From NCBI GenBank assembly GCA_003024985.2, contig PXIH01S0003793.1: DNA of 14,210 nucleotides; one strand, written 5' to 3'. The position numbers and the translations under genes are program-made. Of the stretch, positions 1 through 8,186 are shown in pieces. The stretch is from Euperipatoides rowelli. Lineage: Eukaryota; Onychophora; Udeonychophora; Euonychophora; Peripatopsidae. The stretch's first letter is position 1. Each line of letters starts with the position of its first letter. Under the pieces are notes generated by a model. The model did not search any database and was not told the DNA's origin. It saw nothing but the letters and a program-made list of their open reading frames with translations.

Positions 1-1382
1 CCATACAACCAAAAAAAAAACTTATCAAATCTGACAAATAAGGGTCCCTGTAGCAAAAAAGGTTATGTATAAGGGTCCATGTGGATTTCTAGTACCGGGG
101 CCCTGATTTGGATTTGGGGTCCTGCCCTATGTCCAACATTAATATAATTTAATGAATCTCTAATCTTAACCATTCTCTAACCCTAACTCCAACTTAATTA
201 TTATAGCCTATTAAAAATAAGTGATGGCAGCCAATCAGAGATCAGCTTGCAGATAGAATGCAAGCCATATGGTGAAGTCTGAGATCAAGACGCTAGTAAC
301 TTATCTGTAAATTCTGTAATTCACAATTTAAAAATTTTTTCACTTTAATTTTGGGTAGTCCTGACAAAACAACAACAAAAAAAAATCACTAAAAGTGTTC
401 TTGTTTTTAAGGATTTTCACTGTGGTTGTCATGATTTTTCGTTTCTGTTTGCTTTATAATATGTATTTAGGCCTATTTGTTTATTTTGCAAAGCTATAAA
501 TGTTTATCGTTTGAAACGTGAAAAAAAAAAAACATTATTGTCTATTACTACATTTTTTTTCTCTCTTTGTAAAAATAAATTTTATTTTCATTTTAATATG
601 ATACGATAATTTTTAAACATTTTTTTTTATCCTAGGCCTAATCTGTTGGATTCCTTCCAATAATTTTTAGTATGTTTTCATTTATTTTTTTACTTGTTGA
701 ATAAAATCCTTCAGTTTTCGATTATATTCACCGCTTATTATTTGTGGTTTAAGAAAACATTAAAATTATTTGTACATTAAAACGCGGAAGGGGAATATTT
801 TTAGACTTTATGTATTCAATTTTACTTTTTTTTTAAATCTATTTTTAACTATATAAAAAAAGTCAGCTGGCAGCTTGGTTTAGATTATCTATCATCTGTT
901 CAAAAAGGGGGAGTCCCTTGAGCTAAATTACCAGGTATACATATAATAAAATAATCAGATTTTTCAAAATTCAACTTGATTGCTAGAATAAGTGATATAC
1001 TGTAGTCTACTCATACTTACGTATGGCCGTGAGAAGAGTGAAAATTCTTTTTGCATACAATAGGTCCTTATATTTTTATGTANNNTTTTTAGATTTTTTT
1101 TTTTTTTTTTTAGCATTAGGGGAAGGATTCATCCAGTGTAGTCTGGATATAATTTTGGAGAGGGACCGGGTTTGACGGATAAAAATATTTTTAAGGAAAA
1201 TTCAATAAAAAATTTGTAGTGACAGTAGTATTGCATATTGTTCTTTTTTGAAAGATTCAGTATCTTTCCAGCTTTTTTTGCCCTTGTCCTGTTTTTGGGG
1301 AGATCAGGGAAGGATGCTATTTGTCCTTTTTCAGAAAATGTGTCCTTTCAATAACAGTATGTGTCACTACTGTCTTCTTTTT
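1..1382. other. AT-rich DNA without a recognisable gene, with a 3-base N gap
   Basis: I see no gene in this stretch. It is dominated by A- and T-runs and all six frames are broken at short intervals. The only open frame above about 70 codons (1248-1469, plus) runs through T-tracts and gives a phenylalanine-rich translation, which is a composition artefact. Three Ns at 1083-1085 mark an unresolved base run next to a long T-tract, probably a homopolymer assembly problem. A single CTAACCCTAAC-like string at about 176-186 is isolated and is not a telomeric array. Confidence 0.7.
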
Positions 1383-1500
1383 GTTAAATGTGCCTTTTTT
1401 TTTAATAAAATAGCCTATGCCCCTTTTTTTCCAGATAAAATAGGCCTATGCCCTTATTTTTTTTTATAAAATGTATCTTTTTTTAATTTTTTATAAAAAG
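1383..1500. repeat. Degenerate T-rich tandem repeat, unit about 30 bp
   Basis: Successive units begin with ATAAAAT or GTTAAAT, carry a short GCCTATGCC or TGCC core and end in a T-run. The units are about 1383-1404, 1405-1434, 1435-1465 and 1466-1492, followed by a partial unit. The units 1405-1434 and 1435-1465 are closest to each other: both read ATAAAATAG(G)CCTATGCCC followed by a T-run. Looser relatives of the same pattern may begin near 1321. This looks like local slippage or duplication in low-complexity DNA and not a known transposon family. Confidence 0.6.
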
Positions 1501-1899
1501 CTGATAAGCTCGTTTTTTATTTATTTTTATTTAGATAACACTTATGCCTCCCCTTCCAAAAAAAAAAAAAAATTGCCTCGCGCATGATCTCTTTCCCCTC
1601 TCCTGGGTGAGCCACTAGCTTCCGGTATATTAAATACAATATTTTTTTAATCTGTTTTAAATTATCATATCCAATAAAATGTATGTTAATTTTTACGAGA
1701 AATATTCATAGCTTGCATAGCCTATGCAATCTTTAGACTAGCTATTATAGGCCTATATTATTAGTATTATTATTGTTTTTTTTTTTAATTTAAAGACATA
1801 AATACAGCAAAATTTATATAATCCTTGGCCCAAAGATGGATATAGAATTTTTTACATAAAATATCAAAATAAATTTTAAATATTCATAATATAATTATA

Positions 1900-2813
1900 A
1901 TAGCTGGAATAACAAGGGATGCTGTACATTAATATTACATGGTCGGAATACTCTACAATCACAGTTTATTTACAAATCTCAGTTTCCAACCACAGTAGAC
2001 CTTTTATTATTAGACTCATTTATTAATTTAATGCAATTAATGATCGGTGAGTTTGAGAATTTTTTAGTTCTTGAAAAGGGTAGGCCTACAGTATAATGAA
2101 CTTCCCAGAATTACGTCTTATTCTGCCTGTTAAATTTTCTTGTGTTACAGTTAGAAATTGAGGAAAGATTTTAATTAAAAAGGTTCCAAGCAAATTGAAG
2201 AGTTTCATTTTCCATCAGCTAATGATTGTAAGTTTAGATGGATTAAAGTATCATTGTAGTTATTATACCATTGACTGGAAATGATTTTCACCACTCTTTG
2301 TTGAAAAGATTCAATCATGGATTGTTTTTTTTTTTGTTAGGGAAGAGTTTCACACCGGGGCACGCTACTCGAGCAATAGTCTGATGCACATAGTATAAGC
2401 TCTAGTCATAATTTGAACACTTGCATTTAAGTCTTTTTAATTTGTAGATAACAATTTATTTTTTTTGGCCTTATTTAGTATGGAGCTAACGTGAGCATCC
2501 CATCCAATGTTACTCTGAATCCATACTCCTAATATTTTCACTTTATTGGACGTTCTCTTGAATAACATCATTGATAACTAATTAAGGAGAAATTTAATTT
2601 TATGAAAATCGTGGACTATTATGCACTTTGATGGATTAAGTGGCATTTTGATATTAACTTGATCATAAAGAACATTGGCATAATTTTGAGGTATATGTTC
2701 AGAGTTCTGAACCAGGTACCATATGACTGAATGATGATGATCATCTACAAATTTCAAGTGAAATTCACCATCTATTGCAATTTCATTGACAACAATCCGT
2801 TCGTTGAGAACTG
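1900..2813 (-). pseudogene. Relic of LINE ORF2: catalytic FVDD motif to C-terminus
   Basis: The reading resumes with VLNERIVVNEIAIDGEFHL, then KFVDD (about 2740-2754), the catalytic aspartate pair of RT. LNPSKC (2623-2640) and, in the same frame after one stop, KILGVWIQSNIGWDAHV (about 2488-2538) follow; this is the usual thumb-region signature of CR1/L2-type enzymes. Further on come a degraded Y..CIRPILEYA equivalent (about 2345-2400) and the ESFQQRVVKII segment (about 2281-2321), followed by L.HLNLQSL (about 2222-2248), both expected near the C-terminus. Beyond about 2090 the frame decays into AT-rich 3' untranslated sequence. The catalytic aspartates are intact, but interruptions elsewhere make it inactive. 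Confidence 0.8.
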
Positions 2814-3027
2814 AAAGGTTCTATGTCCATTTTTCACTTTTTTCAAGCTGCTGTGTGAATTGATTCTTAAAATCATAAAGTTCCATCTCTTGTTTTTATT
2901 TTCCTGTCCATTCTTGGTACTGAGATATAAACAGAAATATAAAGTTCTATAACAAAAGTCCTATCTATTTTTCTAAATTTCAAATCTGCTTTTCTCAAAA
3001 CTTGTAAATAGTGGACATAGAACTTTG
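2814..3027. mobile_element. Second short inverted-repeat element nested in the LINE
   Basis: The segment between the VPQ and FVDD blocks of the RT has no RT counterpart. It is bounded by inverted copies of GTTCTATGTCCA: 2818-2829, and its complement at 3012-3023. The match extends outward through an A/G run and loosely inward. In related RTs the VPQ motif is followed after roughly 15 residues by the ND..L segment and soon after by FVDD, so about 200 bp here is extra. I could not define a clean target duplication, so the superfamily is open. A MITE is the simplest reading; a fold-back rearrangement is an alternative. Confidence 0.6.
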
Positions 3028-3362
3028 TAATTCTCACCGGAAGAATTGTAAACATTAGTCCCTCAAGGACTGAATCTTGGGGGACCCAAGTGGTACATTT
3101 AAAACTCATTTTATCAATATTACCTATTGTGTTCTGTTTGTAAGAAATGACACGAACCATGACTCTATAGAATCAATCATTAAGATATTAAGTTTTTCAA
3201 TATAAGGTTATCATATGCCTTTGAGAAGTTTGTGATTAGAGAACAGATAAATTTATTTTTGTCCTTGAGCATTTTAATATTTTTGTCTAGTTAAATGGCG
3301 GTGTATTGAGCCGAAGATCTTTTTGGAATACCATCAAATTGAAAGGGGTCTAATCTCGATGA
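3028..3362 (-). pseudogene. Relic of LINE ORF2: central RT domain (SKAYD and VPQ motifs)
   Basis: On the minus strand this piece reads LDPFQFDGIPKRSSAQY (about 3301-3351), then FSKAYDN (about 3207-3227), equivalent to the conserved DLSKAFD of CR1/L2 reverse transcriptases. It continues with IDSIESWFVSFLTNRTQ (about 3126-3175) and then VPQDSVL (about 3068-3090), equivalent to GVPQGSVLGP. The usual first glycine of PQG is aspartate here. Stops and at least one frame change separate these blocks. After FTIL the reading leaves the RT family abruptly where the second nested element starts. The open frame at 2873-3160 on this strand is a chimera of RT and inserted DNA and is not a gene. Confidence 0.8.
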
Positions 3363-3364
3363 TA

Positions 3365-3661
3365 TGAGGAGTGTTGAATCAAAACGCAACATGTCCACCA
3401 AGAACCAAAATTGTGTTAAGGGCGAAAACATATTCTTAAGAGCATTTCGAGGTATCTATCGTTAAATTCTTTTAAACTAAAAAAAAAATCAAGTTTTATT
3501 TTAATCATGAATATTGCTTGTTGTATTTCTAAAGGAAGTTTAAATTTACTAACTGGAATTGACAATAGGAATTAAATGATCAAGTTATAGAGTACAGTGT
3601 TTTTGGTGTTTCCTGAAAAATAAAAGATGGACAAGTTGCATTTTGATTCAAACTCTCCTCA
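3365..3661. mobile_element. Mariner/Tc1-like MITE, 297 bp, inserted in the LINE with TA duplication
   Basis: The ends are inverted repeats of about 35 bp. The left end starts TGAGGAGTGTTGAATCAAAA and the reverse complement of the right end starts TGAGGAGAGTTTGAATCAAA. They share the following GCAAC.TGTCCA with a few mismatches and one gap. A TA dinucleotide flanks each end (3363-3364 and 3662-3663), the target duplication expected of Tc1/mariner elements. The inside has no open frame of note, so the element is non-autonomous. The flanking DNA on each side is recognisable LINE RT sequence that continues from LRPIS/KICER to DPFQF..GIPKRSS. This shows the copy is a later insertion. Confidence 0.85.
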
Positions 3662-3663
3662 TA

Positions 3664-4585
3664 GGAAAATGTGATGACATATACTTTGTATGTCTTTCAC
3701 ATATCTTGATAATGGGGAATGAAATTGATATCGGTCTTAGTTGTGAATTAATTGGATTAGGATTTTTAGGATTTCCGTACTGATGGACAGTGACCTGAGA
3801 GTTCAATAGATTAATTAGAGGGGTAATGGGGTCAGTAAGTTCTAATGAGTATCCTTTCCATAGAAATGATGGCCAGCTTTTTTTAGGATTTACACTATTA
3901 AGACTATTATAAATATATTGTTTATCAATGAGAGATCCTATACTGGAGATGAACAGCCTATTTACATTATCACAATAATCTAATGGAGGATGAATATTTG
4001 ATAATGATTCAAGGAACCTTACAATATTATCAATATAGGTTTGACATGGAGTTTTTTCAGGAAATACACTATCTTTATTGTTTTATGATTATCCATTAAT
4101 GTATTTTATAACATTATAAAAACTGTTGTTACCTTTTACATTTTTTATTAATGACATTAATTATCAAACTATAACCTCTGTGAATTACTAATCACTGATT
4201 TGACTTATAATGAGATCTTTTTAAATAATTCATTATTTTTATTATGTTATGCTTCATTTCTTTTATTGAATAAGTTTTTTCTATTTGATCGTTGAACCAA
4301 AGTGGAGATCCTGAATTAATTTTTTTTAATCAATGTAATTATTGTAAATAACGCTGTGAAAATAACTAGCAGCCGATTCAATATCTTTGTAAATAAAAGA
4401 CCAATCATAATTGGTTAGCGTTTTTCCCATTTTTAATAGATTCTGTTCTCTCTTGGGTCTAACTGAGGTAACTTTATTGTTGTTTTGAGGTTCTAAGGAT
4501 TGAAAAGGATCTAATATAATTAAATTATAAAATTTAATGTCTGTACGGTATGTCTTGTTCCGTATGTTTTCTATAAAATCCTAAA
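3664..4585 (-). pseudogene. Relic of LINE ORF2: endonuclease-RT linker and first RT motifs
   Basis: This is the upstream part of the dead reverse transcriptase. One frame runs from about 4585 to 4172 with only a single in-frame stop, at about 4328, until the next stop. It includes a tyrosine-aspartate-tryptophan region and the SPLWFNDQI motif (about 4280-4306) that typically closes the linker after the endonuclease. From about 4073 down to 3664 a second stretch of more than 130 codons has no stop at all. It includes NSQLRPISISF (about 3722-3754), the conserved LRPIS element of RT, followed by a KICER segment as in related enzymes. It has no early ATG, so start-based searches overlook it. The frame then slips by one base and is cut by the insertion at 3363-3663. 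It is not functional. Confidence 0.8.
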
Positions 4586-4770
4586 CCCTTGCACCGATAT
4601 GGACCAAGTTTCACATAGTTACTCTCTAGGACCCAGCGCAAAATATAGGCCGCTACAGTCTTTCTTATAACTTGGGGTTAACGCAGGATTTTTTTAAATT
4701 TCAGATGTTCTAAGATGCCCGAGGGGGTTATACACCGGGTACTTCAAGCTAATATATTATTAAATTATAA
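4586..4770. other. Unassigned block, richer in G and C than its surroundings
   Basis: This stretch lies between the 5' end of the truncated LINE and an AAAT-type tail. It is less AT-rich than the neighbours and lacks long homopolymers, with strings such as ACCCAGCGCAAAATA and GCCCGAGGGGGTTATACACC. All frames contain stops. It may be older host sequence, or a further piece of a repeat family I do not recognise. No terminal repeats are visible. Confidence 0.4.
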
Positions 4771-4772
4771 CT

Positions 4773-5050
4773 TGTTTTATTTATTTATTTATTCAGGTTA
4801 ATATAAATAGGCCTAGAGGCTTTCAAACCTTGCTGTTCATGTATAAAAACGTGTATTAGAGAGGCAAATATAAGAAATAAAATATTTAAATACAAAAGCT
4901 GCAAGGAAAAAGAAATAAAGATATGTGTTAATATTGAAATATCTAGATAAATAAAAACAGTTTAGTACAAATAAATATACATTTAGTGTCCCCTATTATA
5001 TAAATATAATTTTATAAGAATTAATAAAGTAAATAAATACCGTTTTAAGA
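4773..5050 (-). mobile_element. Probable 3' end of another minus-strand LINE, (AAAT)n tail
   Basis: Read on the minus strand the segment ends CTGAATAAATAAATAAATAA followed by AACAAG (4773-4797). It is preceded by a GGCCTATTTATATTAAC stretch. A short AAAT array directly after an AATAAA-like string is typical of CR1/L2-type 3' ends, and the neighbouring plus-strand LINE ends in a very similar GATTAAATAAATAAATAAAT. No coding part is recognisable, so the upstream limit near 5050 is a guess set by the start of the next element. Confidence 0.35.
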
Positions 5051-5813
5051 ATAAATTCAATGGATAGCTTATATAATATGCTAATGAATCTAATAAGAGA
5101 ATCTATTATGTGAGCAATGATTTGTTACTTAACACATACTCTACTTTTATTCGGCCTGTTTTTGAATATTATGTGCTGGTGAAGTATAAAGGGCTGACAA
5201 AAAAAGCAAAGTGATGAGATAGAGGTGAGAGTGCTGTGGATAATTTTGAGAAATCACCACATTGGTACTTATGAAAATTACTTAAAATATTTAAAGATAA
5301 AAAAATTGAGAAAGGAGATCTAAGGGTTGTTGTACAAATTTGCTATGGATTTTTTTTTTAAAACTTCCTAAAGTATAAACCTCTTACTAGAGAACAATCT
5401 ACAGGTTGATCAACACATGGGTCCAATAACCTATCTAAACCTAGTGTAAGAACGAAAAGATTTGGTCAATCTCCTATTATATTATTTTGTAAAAATCTAA
5501 TGTTCCGTTGTGTTTTTAGAAGAAACGTTAGAATAGGGGAACAGTTTACCCAGGTCTTTGCTTGCGATGAGTTTGAATAATTTTAAAAAGCACCTTGATC
5601 CATTTGTTTAATCATTGGGGAACGTGGGAGTTGGGTGGGACGGAATGATAGGGTGTGATTGATTAATGTGGGGTGTGTTCTGATTTATTTTTGCATTTTT
5701 TTTTTTTTCATATTTGTAGTTTTGCTTTGATTGTTTTGTATTTTAAATGCTGTATGTAGGCCTACTGTATAAGCCTAGGCCTAAACCTTTAAAGATTAAA
5801 TAAATAAATAAAT
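5050..5813 (+). mobile_element. C-terminal fragment of a second CR1/L2-like LINE, plus strand
   Basis: In several frames this shows the last third of a LINE ORF2. NTYSTFIRPVFEYYV (5131-5175) matches the LY.TYVRPHLEYA motif. A KSDEIE-like stretch is followed by a YENYLKYLKIKKL segment (about 5270-5310), matching the usual YEERL..L.L.SLE. KGDLRVVVQICYGF (about 5311-5352) matches RGDLI..FKI..G. GNSLP (5537-5551) matches WNSLP, and SLNNFKKHLD (5570-5599) matches SLN.FK..LD, with a stop at 5609-5611. A 3' untranslated region of about 180 bp carries TAGGCCTAC and ends in an AAAT array at 5795-5813. Frame changes between blocks show long decay. It is 5'-truncated, lacking all catalytic RT motifs. 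Confidence 0.8.
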
Positions 5814-5955
5814 ATCTTTCATAGATATTATAGTCTGTTATCAAGTTTGATGTAGTAAATTAATGTTATTATATGCAATAGAACCCATATTTACATGGGC
5901 AAGAGTTCTAAACTGTAACAATTATTTTGGTTTCAATAATAATAATAATAGGCTA

Positions 5956-6640
5956 CACTAAAATTCTACTAATCCGGATCTTTCTAATCCAAATGTTTCA
6001 GTTATCCAGATTGGCAATTTTCACAAAAATATAAACGGTATTGTATAACTTTTTATACAACATTCTGTACAGTGTTAAAAAATTAATAATATTTTATAGT
6101 TCCCAAAGGTTAACCTATATAAAAAATGTAGCCCCAAGATTAGGGATGGCAGCCCCGAATTTAATAGATTATTTTAGTGGGTTTAATTTAAGCACAAAGC
6201 TCAATTAATAGCTAAAGATAAGAGTTTTGAATGGTTTATATGTTAATTTGAGAAATAATTAGGTAGACCTACTGGGCTTGAATTGATTAAAAGATAGTTG
6301 CCCTCCACTGAAATTTAACAACCCCGGGCTGTTGGCTAGACTAATTTTCTAACTTAGCTGTAGGCTATATGGGAATACTGTAGCTTACTTATTTTTAATG
6401 GGATAGCCTATTTAATCAAATTTGATGAATATTTTTATTTAAATTTCCCCTGCCCCCTTTCTTATAAGCATTGAAAATTCAGAAAATTAATATTAAAAAA
6501 AAAATCAGAGTTAGCCTATAGGCTAACTTACCGGTATGAATAAGTTTTTTTTTTCCTTTTCAATTCTCAAATCCGAATATTTTCTAATTTAAATGGGTAC
6601 TGTATGTTTTCCCCAATATTGGATTAGGGAAATTTTACTG
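5956..6640. mobile_element. Probable pogo/Tigger-like MITE, 685 bp
   Basis: The left end reads CACTAAAATTCTACTAATCC and the reverse complement of the right end reads CAGTAAAATTTCCCTAATCC: 16 of 20 positions match, and flanking CTA/TA extends the match. Each end abuts a TA (5954-5955 and 6641-6642). The left subterminal region carries repeated TCTAATCC/TTATCCAGA words, and the right end carries AATCCGAATATTTTCTAA. Such repeated TTATCCGAA-like words are characteristic of Tigger/pogo ends. A 9-bp direct repeat TAGGCTACA also flanks both sides (5949-5957 and 6641-6649). It could be an alternative target duplication, but this word is common in the window. No transposase frame is present. Confidence 0.6.
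6510..6527. repeat. Perfect 18-bp palindrome GTTAGCCTATAGGCTAAC
   Basis: The string is its own reverse complement over 18 bp. It sits near the right end of the pogo-like element and contains a relative of the TAGGCCTA/TAGCCTA word family that recurs across the window. No function is shown. Confidence 0.8.
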
Positions 6641-6771
6641 TAGGCTACAGCATACAAAAATAGAAAATAGAAACTCTTAAAAATATTTTTTTATGAAGGG
6701 TAATCTGCATAAGAAATGGAAAATAAGGTAAAGTTCTTCCTATTTTTTCATATGGATAAGTCCATCTATAG

Positions 6772-7210
6772 CAAGCGTGTCAAACTCAAAACCTGATGTG
6801 GGCCAAATAAACAAGTTTTAAGTTTATGTGGGCCACAAAAAAAAAAAGGAATGCTTCATAATCAATTTTCATTGAAACGCTCCAACTTTCTTGAAAATTT
6901 CTATGTTAGTCAGCCATTTTTCATTTATTTCTACTACCACTTGGCTTTGATAGAGACATGCTGAATACAAATGACTGAAATAAATGAATAATCGTTAAAA
7001 TTGTTTAAAATAATACATTTAAATAAATAGTAATATTTTTGAACATTAACTTACCAGACATTAAATAATTGCACAAATTAATAAGCGTTTTACGGAAATG
7101 GTGCGCCTGTGCGTAAGGTGACGCCATATTAGCATACTGTAATTGGCTGGACCTGGGCCGCATAAATAATTGCTTAGGGCCGCATGCGGCCCGCGAGTTT
7201 GACACCCCTG
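6772..7210. mobile_element. hAT-type MITE, 439 bp, with perfect 8-bp target duplication
   Basis: Left terminal repeat CAAGCGTGTCAAACTC (6772-6787) and right terminal repeat GAGTTTGACACCCCTG (7195-7210) are inverted copies with 14 of 16 matches. Immediately outside, ATCTATAG occurs on both sides (6764-6771 and 7211-7218), a perfect 8-bp duplication as expected for hAT elements. The right subterminal part is GC-rich and palindromic (GGGCCGCATGCGGCCCGCG), again familiar from hAT MITEs in animals. Copies of GTGGGCC lie inside the left end. There is no transposase. The 82-codon minus-strand frame at 7005-7253 crosses the element's end and is not a gene. Confidence 0.92.
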
Positions 7211-7235
7211 ATCTATAGTCTACTGGATATGATTG

Positions 7236-7358
7236 AATGCTGATTTTCAACAAGTCCTTGACTCATTGGATTTGAAATCACTAGAAGAGTGTAGGACGCT
7301 CTTTAACAAACATGAAAAAGCACTTCTAACAAACTTTATTAATTATCTGCTGGATTAA
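7236..7358 (+). other. Short coding-like stretch next to the hAT insertion, not recognised
   Basis: A 40-codon open stretch ends with TAA at 7356-7358. It reads like a real helix-rich peptide, with motifs such as LDSLDLKSLEEC and FNKHEKALL, and lacks the F/Y/I/K bias of random frames here. If the hAT element and one target copy are removed, an upstream frame starting at ATG 6716 joins across the empty site at 6771/7219. It stays open to about 7235, where one base out of register leads into this stretch. It could be a decayed exon, a transposon-coded remnant or chance. I do not recognise a family. Confidence 0.2.
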
Positions 7359-7685
7359 CGAGATATCCACTTTGCGGAGCTGATTTTGAGTAATTGGTGA
7401 CATTAGATACTGTATGTGGTGAAATCCTGGCAGATGTAGGAAATCCTTTTATCAGCCTACACTGCTCAAATTCTACCTCACCAGTCCCCATTATACAATT
7501 TATCTGTGAAGGTTGCCTAGTAGCTACTGCTGTTCATTATAATAGGGGGTAAATTATTAGAAATTATAGATTATAGAAACCAACTAATTCAGATCCTATG
7601 CCGGCAAGTTCGGCAGCAACTTTTTTATCAGAGGGCTTTTATTATTTTAAAAAAAGAGAACGATTAATAAAAACAATGATGCCAT
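7359..7685. other. No gene seen
   Basis: All six frames are short and broken, and no terminal repeats or RNA genes are visible. Small near-palindromes such as GCCGGCAAGTTCGGC (about 7600) are present without wider context. Confidence 0.6.
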
Positions 7686-7800
7686 TATAATAATAATAAT
7701 AATAATAATACAATGGTAATATGATAATATAACCTTTATTGGTCTAAAAGAATATGTACATACCGTAACTTACATTTAAATAAACAAGGTTATTAATCTA
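7686..7800 (-). mobile_element. Possible 3' end of a minus-strand LINE with (ATT)n tail
   Basis: On the minus strand an AATAAAGGTT string (7731-7740) is followed after about 20 bases by a (TTA/ATT) array of roughly eight units (7686-7710 on the plus strand). AATAAA-like signal, short spacer and trinucleotide array is a common layout at the 3' ends of invertebrate LINEs. I searched the sequence up to about 8100 on the minus strand for RT motifs and found none, so the element, if real, is very short or unrecognisable. The array itself is certain; its origin is inference. Confidence 0.35.
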
Positions 7801-8077
7801 CATTACAATTGATCATAAACTGATCAGTAAAAGAAACCGATAAATCACTTCTAGGTATTATAGTTCAGTAAATGTTTCATTGAAATTGTCAGCTAATTTA
7901 GTAAACTGATTTCTTAATGTGTCTGATATTTTTAAGGAGACAATTAAACAGTTTATCAGAGTTGATCAAATGGGATTCAGCGGTAGATTTTAGACATGTG
8001 CAATTTAAAATCATTATGCTATCAGCTCTATTGTTAGTAAATCACGTGTTGTCAGTCAGTAAAATAGATCATATCTT

Positions 8078-8186
8078 CCAGCTCTAATGTCTAACATTAT
8101 TTTTGGAATAATTGGTGTAAAATCTATACATTTTAATTTTACAACCAATTATTCAATTTTTGGTGTAGACCAGACTTGGGAGCTGG
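8078..8186. repeat. Imperfect 109-bp fold-back (hairpin)
   Basis: The outer arms are CCAGCTC (8078-8084) and GAGCTGG (8180-8186), extended by a partly matched TGTCT/AGACT pair. The inner arms are GAATAATTGG.TGTAAAAT (8106-8123) and ATTTTACAACCAATTATTC (8136-8154), complementary except for a single-base bulge, around a loop of 12 bases. The middle section pairs poorly. It could be a small fold-back transposon, a degenerate MITE or a transcribed hairpin. No target duplication was found. Confidence 0.6.

Larger units (their letters stand above)
1765..4585 (-). mobile_element. 5'-truncated CR1/L2-like non-LTR retrotransposon, decayed and carrying two nested insertions
   Basis: On the minus strand the order of parts matches a LINE second open reading frame. 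First comes the endonuclease-to-RT linker with a PWFN-like motif (SPLWFNDQI). Then come an LRPIS motif, a DPFQF..GIPKRSS motif, FSKAYD, VPQDSVL, KFVDD (the catalytic YADD-box equivalent), LNPSKC, LGVW with WDAHV, and a C-terminal ESFQQRVVKI region. The copy ends in an A-rich tail with AAT repeats around 1765-1800 on the minus strand. No endonuclease catalytic motifs precede the linker, so the copy is 5'-truncated near 4585, as is usual for such elements. Stops and frameshifts show that it is dead. Without its two insertions it would be about 2.3 kb. I assign it to the CR1/L2 group by motif resemblance only; the exact family is unknown. Confidence 0.85.

Noticed and set aside
170-190. Telomere-like CTAACCCTAAC string
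   Set aside because: It occurs once, not as an array, and the neighbours are ordinary AT-rich sequence.
1248-1469. 73-codon plus-strand open frame
   Set aside because: It translates T-tracts and the degenerate tandem repeat; the Phe/Cys/Leu richness is compositional and there is no domain.
2873-3160. 95-codon minus-strand open frame as a gene
   Set aside because: Its first half is the RT VPQ region of the LINE and its second half is inserted DNA; it is a chimera inside a dead element.
7005-7253. 82-codon minus-strand open frame
   Set aside because: It starts outside the hAT MITE, crosses its terminal repeat and lies mostly in non-coding MITE sequence.
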